Source of the DNA: an uncultured Lachnospiraceae bacterium
GTDB lineage: Bacteria; Bacillota; Clostridia; Lachnospirales; Lachnospiraceae
Length of the DNA: 12,707 bases
Direction of reading: 5' to 3'
Assembly: GCA_910584585.1 (NCBI GenBank)
Contig: CAJUBP010000057.1
Coordinates: 2,741 to 15,447 of the forward strand
In this document: positions 6,182-12,270 of the stretch, piece after piece
How the letters are laid out: each line of letters opens with the position of its first letter
Numbering within the stretch: position 1 is the stretch's first letter
The notes under the pieces: generated by a model
What the model was told of the DNA's origin: nothing
What the model saw: only the letters and a program-made list of their open reading frames with translations
The model's database searches: none
Translations under genes and position numbers: made by a program

Positions 6182-7216
6182 ATGAAGGATAAAATGTTAT
6201 TAAGTATAGTTATACCAGTATTTAATGGAGAAAAATATTTAAAAAAATGTTTAGATAGTATATTTTCGCAAAAGAAACAAGTAGAATTTGAGGTCATTGT
6301 GGTTGACGATGCTTCTGTAGATAAAACATCATTTATTTTAGAGGGTTTTCAAGAAAAATATCCTAATGAAATTAAAGTATTTCATAATCTGGAAAATCAA
6401 GGAGTATCTATCGCAAGAAACATAGGATTAGAAGCTGCTGTTGGAATATATGTTGCCTTTGTAGATGCAGATGATTTATTAACAAATAATTATTTTGAAT
6501 ATATAGATGAAAAAGAAGATTGTGATTTGGTTTTGTTTGACATGCTTAAATTTAAAAATGAAAAAGAAATTAAATTCAGAAAAGGAGAGGGGAATATTGT
6601 TGAGTATGGGGAAGAAGAAGGAGAAGTGTTAATAAAAGCAGTATTAACGGATACAGGTTTACCAGGGAAAAGTAAAGTTAACCTTGCTTCTCCATGTGCA
6701 AAGTTATATAGAAGAAAGTTTATTGAGCATTATAATCTTCGGTTTTTAGAAGATGTTAAAATTGGTGAAGATATGTTGTTTAATGTACAGGTAATGGCAT
6801 ATCAGAAAAAGATGAAATATATTTCTGAAACAGTGTATTGTTATCGGCAACATTCGAAAAGTGCGATGCATGGTTATAACGAAATTTTTATAGAAGAGGA
6901 TAAAAAATTTTCTCTGAATCTTTCCAAAATTTTGGAAGATTTGGAAGTTTCAGAGGAAATTGGAGAATTAATATATAGAAATGCATTGGGAGGATTAGTG
7001 CAATGTTTGCGCAGGCAGATTTTTTCGGAGGAATCAAAATTAACACAAAAAGAAAAATATGCGTTGATAGATAATATTATAATTCAAGAACCGTATCGGA
7101 CGGCGATAAGAAAATGTCGAAACATAGAGCTGAAGTGGAAACAAAGGATGATTGTATGGATGTTAAGAAAGCGATGGTATGGTGCAATAGCTTTTTTAGT
7201 TCAGAAGTGTGGATAG
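6182..7216 (+). CDS. GT2-family glycosyltransferase (GT-A fold), first of three
   Basis: This is a 344-residue inverting glycosyltransferase. Visible: LLSIVIPVFNGEKYLKKCLD (6-25), the nucleotide-binding VVDDASVD (40-47), QGVSIARNIGLEAA (73-86), the metal-binding DxD in FVDADD (93-98), and a later acceptor region with IGEDMLFN and a Y-C-Y-R-Q-H-S-K-S-A-M-H segment that the two following genes share in diverged form. The likely start is ATG 6182 with GGGAG 11 nt before; an in-frame GTG at 6164 would add six residues. The gene is very AT-rich: 28% GC by my count over 6361-6540, against roughly 47% at 601-720. Imported origin is therefore likely. The linkage formed cannot be predicted. Confidence 0.88.
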   Translation: MKDKMLLSIVIPVFNGEKYLKKCLDSIFSQKKQVEFEVIVVDDASVDKTSFILEGFQEKYPNEIKVFHNLENQGVSIARNIGLEAAVGIYVAFVDADDLLTNNYFEYIDEKEDCDLVLFDMLKFKNEKEIKFRKGEGNIVEYGEEEGEVLIKAVLTDTGLPGKSKVNLASPCAKLYRRKFIEHYNLRFLEDVKIGEDMLFNVQVMAYQKKMKYISETVYCYRQHSKSAMHGYNEIFIEEDKKFSLNLSKILEDLEVSEEIGELIYRNALGGLVQCLRRQIFSEESKLTQKEKYALIDNIIIQEPYRTAIRKCRNIELKWKQRMIVWMLRKRWYGAIAFLVQKCG

Positions 7217-7252
7217 AGGGAAGTAAGATGGTTTTACAAGTAGAGGAAAAAA

Positions 7253-8263
7253 ATGGATTTAATTACAATCATTGTTCCCGTATACAATGCGGGACAGACG
7301 TTAAATAAATGCATATCCAGTATTTTAAATCAGACCTATGAGAATTGGGAACTGATTTTGGTAAATGATGGTTCTACTGACAACAGTGGAGAGTTATGCA
7401 AATCTTTTTGCAAAAAGGATAAGAGAATCAAAGTTATAGAAAAAGAAAACGGCGGGGTATCCAGTGCCAGAAACATTGGTTTGTTGGAAGCAAACGGTTC
7501 CTATATTGGCTTTGTGGATGCAGATGATTATATTGCGGATGACTTTTTTGAAATATTATATGAGTGTGCTGTGAATGGAAATTGTGATATCAGTTTTTGT
7601 GATTATTACGAAGAAAAAGACGGATATCAAAAGGAGTATAAAAGCAGATATGAAGGAAATTGTGTATTATCCCGAAAAGAATTTGTCGATGGAATTGTAT
7701 CAGGAATGATACAAGGGTTTTTGTGTAATAAGCTGTTAAGAAAACAAATTTTATATGATCAAAATGGAGAGATAATTTTGTTGCCTGAGACAATTTCTAT
7801 CTGTGAGGATTTCCTGTATTTGATACAGATAGTCTGGAATGCCGAACAGTTTAGCCATGCAGCATTCTCTTTATATTACTATTGCCAACGGAACGACAGC
7901 GCTTACCACAGTCCCTATAACAGAAGAAAACTGACAGAAATTCTGGCCTACGACAAAGTTCATGAAATTTTAAGTTCAAAGATGCCGGAGGCATTACCAT
8001 TATTAGAAAAAAAATATTTAAATATGGCTCTGAAATTGCAGGATTTGTTTGTTCATTCCAAACAGAGAAACGAGGAAGAAAGAGAATTTATTCAATCTGC
8101 CATACAAAAGTATGAAGTTGCTGTTATGAAAAATCCAGAGGTATCTTCGGCGGAAAAAATATATTACAAACTATATAAATGGTTTCCAAAAAAAATAAGA
8201 ATGATTAAAAATGTGAAACACTGGATGGAGTTGCGCAGAATGGAAAAAAAGTATGAGATTTGA
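7253..8263 (+). CDS. GT2-family glycosyltransferase (GT-A fold), second of three
   Basis: This is a 336-residue protein with the GT2 signature in order: ITIIVPVYNAGQTLNKCI (4-21), VNDGSTDNS (37-45), NGGVSSARNIGLLEA (66-80), FVDADD (87-92), then SICEDFLYL and the conserved YYYCQRNDSAYH acceptor segment. The ATG at 7253 follows AGAGG (7242-7246) by 6 nt. It stands 36 bp after the first GT2 gene. A second ATG at 7228 with a similar AGAGGG site opens a 26-codon ORF in another frame that overlaps this start; I do not think it is a gene. The last codons (MEKKYEI, stop) lie in a sequence repeated at the start of the next gene. Low GC is like its neighbours. Probable role: one further sugar of the repeat unit. 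Confidence 0.9.
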   Translation: MDLITIIVPVYNAGQTLNKCISSILNQTYENWELILVNDGSTDNSGELCKSFCKKDKRIKVIEKENGGVSSARNIGLLEANGSYIGFVDADDYIADDFFEILYECAVNGNCDISFCDYYEEKDGYQKEYKSRYEGNCVLSRKEFVDGIVSGMIQGFLCNKLLRKQILYDQNGEIILLPETISICEDFLYLIQIVWNAEQFSHAAFSLYYYCQRNDSAYHSPYNRRKLTEILAYDKVHEILSSKMPEALPLLEKKYLNMALKLQDLFVHSKQRNEEEREFIQSAIQKYEVAVMKNPEVSSAEKIYYKLYKWFPKKIRMIKNVKHWMELRRMEKKYEI

Positions 8264-8287
8264 GCATGAAAAGGAAAAAAGTATGAG
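8242..8287 (+). repeat. Short duplication doubling a ribosome site and start codon
   Basis: GGAAAAAAAGTATGAG (8242-8257) recurs as GGAAAAAAGTATGAG (8273-8287), 30-31 bp away. The first copy is the 3' end of the second GT2 gene. Each copy carries an ATG (8253 and 8283), the two ATGs are in frame, and both have a GGA about 8 nt upstream. Confidence 0.6.
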
Positions 8288-9239
8288 TAAGGGTAGTAAA
8301 ATATCTGTGATAATTCCGGTTTTTAATGCGGAACTGACGATAGAAAGATGCTTGGACAGTATAAGAAGGCAGACATATAGGAATCTGGAGATTATCATAA
8401 TCAATGATGCATCTACAGACGAAAGTTTAAAAAGGATAAAACAGTTCCAGGAAATGGATGAGAGGATAAAAATAATTGATGAAAAAGTAAGGGGGGGGGT
8501 AGGAATGGCACGTAATTCAGGCCTGAATTGTGCAGAAGGAAAATATATTGTTTTTGTAGATTCAGATGATTATGTGGAAGAAAATTATGTAGAAGCATTA
8601 TATGGAGCGCTGGTTTATTATAAGGCAGACATCAGCATTTGTGAGTGTCAGGGTGAGTTTGAGGATTGCCGGGTTAACAAAAGTAAAAGAGAACGAAGAT
8701 GTACATCCGGAAGTTTCTCCGTGAGCGAAGGATACAGTTATACTACATATAGAAATCATAGAGTGGTATGGGGCGGTCTCTATAAAAAGAAAGTGATTCA
8801 GAATATTCAGTTTGCAAAAGATTTGTATGTTGGGGAGGATACATTGTTTTTTGCAATGGCTGCAAGGCAGGCTGAAAAAATAGCGCAGATAGGTTTAAAA
8901 CTGTACCATTATGTACAATATGAAGAATCTGCTTATCATGGGAGATTCAGTAATGAAAAAATTACAGAACTGGAAGCGTGGAGGCGTGTGTGCAGAGTCT
9001 TTGAAGATGTTCCGAAAGTGTATATTTCAGCAAAATGTGAGTATACTAGCGTTTGTTTTGAAATGATGAAAAAGTATTGTGGAGATCTGTTATTTCAAAG
9101 AGAATATTACAAAGCTACCCTGAAAGAATACAGAAGAAATGTAAAATATTTTTTTAAAAATGAGGATGTTATTATTCCCAAAAAAATATTTCGTGTGCTA
9201 ATTGCGCTATTCCCTGATTTTTTTGCGAAATACTGGTAA
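8283..9239 (+). CDS. GT2-family glycosyltransferase, third of three, with an internal G9 tract
   Basis: This is a 318-residue inverting glycosyltransferase: KISVIIPVFNAELTIERCLD (6-25), INDASTDES (40-48), GGVGMARNSGLNCAEGKYI (71-89), DxD in FVDSDD (91-96), VGEDTLFF, and the YHYVQYEESAYH segment shared with its two neighbours. Nine consecutive G (8491-8499) encode part of V69 to V73, in the otherwise conserved GGV of the family. As written the frame is intact. With 8 G, codon 73 becomes TAG; with 10 G, codon 78 becomes TAA. Either would end the protein before the catalytic DxD. I chose ATG 8283 (AAAAGG before it, domain begins at residue 6), but ATG 8253, inside the upstream gene, is also in frame and would add ten residues. 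Confidence 0.9.
   Translation: MSKGSKISVIIPVFNAELTIERCLDSIRRQTYRNLEIIIINDASTDESLKRIKQFQEMDERIKIIDEKVRGGVGMARNSGLNCAEGKYIVFVDSDDYVEENYVEALYGALVYYKADISICECQGEFEDCRVNKSKRERRCTSGSFSVSEGYSYTTYRNHRVVWGGLYKKKVIQNIQFAKDLYVGEDTLFFAMAARQAEKIAQIGLKLYHYVQYEESAYHGRFSNEKITELEAWRRVCRVFEDVPKVYISAKCEYTSVCFEMMKKYCGDLLFQREYYKATLKEYRRNVKYFFKNEDVIIPKKIFRVLIALFPDFFAKYW
8491..8499 (+). repeat. G9 homopolymer in coding sequence, candidate phase-variation tract
   Basis: Nine G in a row occur within a strongly AT-rich gene. The present length keeps the frame open. Gain or loss of one base gives a truncated product of 77 or 72 residues. Confidence 0.75.
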
Positions 9240-9313
9240 ATAGCGTTTTATCAATACAGTTCATCTTCTATATAGTGGTATTTCCATTCATATCCAAATA
9301 TAAAAAGTTTGTT

Positions 9314-9340
9314 CTAGAGCATTTTTCAAACATGCTCTGG
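9314..9340 (+). repeat. Inverted-repeat site A, palindrome upstream of the pyruvyl transferase gene
   Basis: CTAGAGCAT (9314-9322) can pair with ATGCTCTGG (9332-9340): nine pairs, one of them G-U, around a 9-nt loop. Read on the minus strand, the right part (9322-9340) matches site B at 17 of 19 positions. The ribosome site TAGGAG (9347-9352) of the next gene follows closely. The rest of the 120-bp gap (9240-9313) shows nothing I can name. Confidence 0.65.
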
Positions 9341-9359
9341 GAGAGGTAGGAGAGTAAGA

Positions 9360-10466
9360 ATGCAGGTAGGAATTATAACATTGCTCGGATGTAACAATTA
9401 TGGGAATAGATTTCAAAATTATGCAATGTACAAATTATTGAAAAGGTATGGCGCAGAGCCGATAAATATTGAATTTCGAGTGAAAAGAGAATTTATAGAT
9501 ATTTCTAAATCTCCTATGAAAAGGCTTGTAAAAAAACTGATGCCGAAAAAGTTTATTTATTATAAACAATATTTAGACGAAAAAGTGGAAAAGCGTACCA
9601 GAAGTTTTCATAGATTCACCAAAAAAACCATGGGAAAGCCCCTCGTAATTTTTGCAAATCAATATGAAGATATTGCAGGAAAGATTAAGGAAGAGAAATT
9701 TGCCTATTTTATCGCAGGCAGCGATCAAATCTGGAATCCGGAATTTGCAGGAGGCGACTACTATTTCCTTACTTTCGCCCCTCCAGAAAAAAGAATCGCC
9801 TTTGCTGCTAGCATTGGTCAGTCAGAGCTTTCCGATGAAGTAAAAGCCAGATACGCCCCAATGCTAAAGGAGATGAAATACATATCTGTCCGCGAGGAAA
9901 CAGCTGCGTCACTGGTGCAGGAGATGACAGGCCGCAGACCAGATGTGATGCCGGATCCTACTATGCTGCTGGAGCGCCGGCAGTGGGAAAAGCTTGCTAA
10001 AAAACCGGAACTGTCTCTGCCAGAGCGATATATTCTTGTATTTTTCCTGGGAAATCTGCCAGGACAGGCCATCAAAGATTTTTCAAAGAGAAAAAAGCTG
10101 CCGGTAATCTATTTAAATCACCGAGATTATCCGGATCTGTATACATTGGGACCGGAGAAATTTTTATATGTATTGAAGCATGCCTCATATGTGCTGACAG
10201 ATTCCTTTCACGGCACGCTATTTTCCATTTTGTTTGAGCGGCAGTTTTTTGTATTCCGCAGAAAAGAGGCTGGCATAAAAGATATGTTTGCCAGAATGGA
10301 GACATTGCTGCAAAATTTCGGTCTGGAAGAGAGGGAGCAGCCCTGGGAGGGAGTGGGGGACACAGCGGATATTTTGGAAAAGGAATGGAAGCAGGTGCGG
10401 CAAAAGCTGGAGCAGGAGAGAAGCCGCGCCGACAAAATTTTAAGCCGCCTGCTAGAGCGTGTTTGA
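9360..10466 (+). CDS. Polysaccharide pyruvyl transferase family protein (CsaB-like)
   Basis: This is a 368-residue protein of the polysaccharide pyruvyl transferase superfamily (PF04230 type). Members with known activity move pyruvate from phosphoenolpyruvate to a sugar as a ketal; some relatives do other things, so the exact reaction is inferred. Visible: LGCNNYGNRFQNYAMYKLLK (9-28), the hallmark AGSDQIWNP (119-127), FAASIGQS (148-155), ISVREETAA (175-183), MPDPTMLL (197-204), and TDSFHGTLFSILF (280-292). AGGAG (9348-9352) sets the start. Two oddities: GC content jumps inside the gene (30% at 9361-9600, 53% at 9841-10020 by direct count), and the last four codons and stop (LERV, TGA) lie within repeat site B, so the C-terminus may have been replaced. 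Confidence 0.82.
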   Translation: MQVGIITLLGCNNYGNRFQNYAMYKLLKRYGAEPINIEFRVKREFIDISKSPMKRLVKKLMPKKFIYYKQYLDEKVEKRTRSFHRFTKKTMGKPLVIFANQYEDIAGKIKEEKFAYFIAGSDQIWNPEFAGGDYYFLTFAPPEKRIAFAASIGQSELSDEVKARYAPMLKEMKYISVREETAASLVQEMTGRRPDVMPDPTMLLERRQWEKLAKKPELSLPERYILVFFLGNLPGQAIKDFSKRKKLPVIYLNHRDYPDLYTLGPEKFLYVLKHASYVLTDSFHGTLFSILFERQFFVFRRKEAGIKDMFARMETLLQNFGLEEREQPWEGVGDTADILEKEWKQVRQKLEQERSRADKILSRLLERV

Positions 10467-10471
10467 AAAAT
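10452..10471 (+). repeat. Inverted-repeat site B, straddling the end of the pyruvyl transferase gene
   Basis: CTAGAGCGTGTTTGAAAAAT is the clearest copy of the motif. It provides the stop TGA (10464-10466). It is inverted relative to site A (9322-9340, 17/19) and site C; extended to 30 bp (10452-10481), it matches the reverse complement of 12227-12256 at 25 of 30 positions. Confidence 0.75.
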
Positions 10472-10640
10472 CATTGCCGCCATCTGCACTAAGGAATCCA
10501 CCGGGCTTTGCGCCTGATACCACCTTAGTGCCAAGCATTCCCCACTTTGCGCAATATTTGCGCTATCGAACTGCTGGAAAATAAAATGCGCAACTTACTT
10601 GCGATTTATACATTTTATTTTGCGACAGTTCCCTAAAAAA
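10472..10640. ncRNA. Highly foldable non-coding repeat-like element, class unknown
   Basis: The gap between the pyruvyl transferase and flippase genes holds three strong dyads. First, GCACTAAGG (10486-10494) with CCTTAGTGC (10523-10531), enclosing a smaller CGGGC/GCCTG hairpin. Second, GCGCAA (10549-10554) with TTGCGC (10558-10563), 3-nt loop. Third, a long hairpin: AACTG (10569-10573) with CAGTT (10626-10630), AAAATAAAATG (10578-10588) with CATTTTATTTT (10611-10621), and CGCAA (10589-10593) with TTGCG (10599-10603). No T tract follows, so it is not a standard terminator. With site B at its left edge it looks like a mobile palindromic repeat or part of one; a structured RNA is the alternative. 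The type label is tentative. Confidence 0.45.
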
Positions 10641-10673
10641 TAATAAAGAAAAGTATTGAAAGAAGGAGAAAGA

Positions 10674-12206
10674 ATGGGAGATTCCCGGACAGCGAACACA
10701 AAGAGAAATTTATATTGGGGAATGGCTGCAAAGGCAGTTGGTTTGCTGCTTCCTTTTCTCACCCGTTCTGTTATGATTTATACGCTGGGAATGCGTTATG
10801 TAGGACTGGACAGCCTGTTCAAATCCTTATTGGAGGTTCTCAGCTTCGCGGAGTTAGGCTTCGGCGGGGCGTTAGTGTTCAGTATGTATAAACCCATGGC
10901 GGAGCATGACGTGAAGAGAGTGAACGCGCTGCTGGCCTTTTACCGGAAATGTTACCGGGTGATCGGGACAGTTATTCTTGTTTTGGGCCTTTGCATGACG
11001 CCGTTTTTAGATATTTTTGTAAATGGGGATGTTCCGCCGGAAGTGAACCTTAAGGCATTGTTTTTGATTCAGCTTATGAACACGGTCACCGGCTATTTTA
11101 TGTTTGCTTATCGAAGCAGCATTTTCCAGGCTCAGCAGAGGGTGGATATCAGCCAGAAGGTTACGCTGACGCTCAATGTTATTTCAAATTTTGCCCGTAT
11201 TGGAATTTTATTGGTAAACAGCAATTATTATATCTATATTTTAGTGGGGCCGGCAGTTACGATTTTGCAGAACATTTTTGTCGCGTATCTTTCGAGAAAG
11301 AAATACCCGGAATATTATTGCGAAGGAATTATTTCCCAAGAAGAGAGAAAAGAGATTCAGACGAAAGTATATGGGCTGATGTTCCAGAAGATAGGGGGAA
11401 TTGTATTATTTTCTGTGGACACTGTCGTGATATCAAGTTTTCTCGGACTGGAAACACTGGGGATTTACAATGGATATAACTATGTCATTACAGCGTTGGT
11501 GGGGTTTATCAGCGTCATACAATCTGCAGTGATTCCTTCGCTGGGAAATTCTGTTGCTCTGGAAAGCAAAAAGAAAAATTATCAGGATTTTAGTAAATTT
11601 CATTTTTTACTGATATGGCTTTTAACGTGGTGGAGCGCTTGTCTTTTATGTCTGTTTCAGCCCTTTATGATTTTGTGGCAGGGAAGGGAGAATACGCTTT
11701 CCTTTGGCATTGTGGTGCTGTTTTGTTTTTATTTTTACCTGCATCATGCAGGGGATATCACGTACATGTATAAGGAAGCCGCCGGTATCTGGTGGCAGGG
11801 AAGATATTGCGCGCTCTTGGCGGCTGCTGTGAATTTGATCTTGAATATAATTCTGGTGCAGGCAATCGGGCTTCCAGGAATTTTGATTTCTACCATTATT
11901 GCCCTTGTGACGGTAAATGTTCCCTATGGAGCCTGGGTGTTGTTTAAACATTATTTTCAATCGAAAGAGAAATACCTGGCATATTTAAGAAAGATGGGTC
12001 TGTATTTCATTACAGCGGCGGGGATTGCGGCGGCAACTTACGGCGTCTGTTTGATGGTACCGGTTCAAAATCTCTGGGTTCGTCTGCTTTGCAATGGAGT
12101 GATTAGCGCTGTTTTGCCGAATGTACTGTTTATTGTTTGTTACCGGAAAATGGAGGATTTCCAAAATGCATGCTGTTATTTGCGGAGCCTGGGGAAGAAA
12201 ATCTGA
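10674..12206 (+). CDS. Wzx-like flippase (polysaccharide exporter of the MOP superfamily)
   Basis: This is a 510-residue multi-pass membrane protein, the usual length for 12-14 helix O-unit flippases, which move the undecaprenyl-linked unit to the outer face. Visible: the first helix region LYWGMAAKAVGLLLPFLTRSVMI (13-35), the family-typical ELGFGGALVFSMYKPMAEHD (60-79), and repeated hydrophobic segments to the C-terminus with a long second half (SVDTVVISSFLGLETLGIYNGYNY). ATG 10674 follows AAGGAG (10663-10668) by 5 nt; an in-frame TTG at 10656 is unlikely. The gene is bounded by repeat B on its left (with the foldable element between) and repeat C on its right, in opposite orientation, so it sits in a roughly 1.8-kb unit with inverted ends. 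Confidence 0.9.
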   Translation: MGDSRTANTKRNLYWGMAAKAVGLLLPFLTRSVMIYTLGMRYVGLDSLFKSLLEVLSFAELGFGGALVFSMYKPMAEHDVKRVNALLAFYRKCYRVIGTVILVLGLCMTPFLDIFVNGDVPPEVNLKALFLIQLMNTVTGYFMFAYRSSIFQAQQRVDISQKVTLTLNVISNFARIGILLVNSNYYIYILVGPAVTILQNIFVAYLSRKKYPEYYCEGIISQEERKEIQTKVYGLMFQKIGGIVLFSVDTVVISSFLGLETLGIYNGYNYVITALVGFISVIQSAVIPSLGNSVALESKKKNYQDFSKFHFLLIWLLTWWSACLLCLFQPFMILWQGRENTLSFGIVVLFCFYFYLHHAGDITYMYKEAAGIWWQGRYCALLAAAVNLILNIILVQAIGLPGILISTIIALVTVNVPYGAWVLFKHYFQSKEKYLAYLRKMGLYFITAAGIAAATYGVCLMVPVQNLWVRLLCNGVISAVLPNVLFIVCYRKMEDFQNACCYLRSLGKKI

Positions 12207-12226
12207 TGTAAATTGGGACGATATCT

Positions 12227-12256
12227 TGCGGGAATGAATTTTAAGACACGCTCTAG
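12227..12256 (-). repeat. Inverted-repeat site C, downstream of the flippase gene
   Basis: On the minus strand this begins CTAGAGCGTGTCTTAAAA and matches site B at 25 of 30 positions, the first 11 exactly. It lies between the flippase stop (12206) and the AAGGAG (12261-12266) of the next gene. Confidence 0.7.
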
Positions 12257-12270
12257 AGAGAAGGAGAGTT

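Noticed and set aside
6077..6184. One long protein made by reading through the TAA at 6077-6079 into the GT2 gene
   Set aside because: The frame is open across the gap, but the joined families (GT4 and GT2) are normally separate, and the GT2 gene has its own start and a weak GGGAG site; an AT-rich gap open for about 30 codons can occur by chance.
7228..7308. A small gene of 26 codons starting at ATG 7228
   Set aside because: It overlaps the start of the second GT2 gene in another frame, and its product matches no family; the AGAGGG site could be chance.
10528..10580. Short peptide ORFs within the foldable element
   Set aside because: They are open in more than one frame and have no ribosome site; the dyads explain the sequence better.
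10578..10621. Rho-independent terminator between the pyruvyl transferase and flippase genes
   Set aside because: The long stem is A/T-rich and is not followed by a T tract in either useful position.
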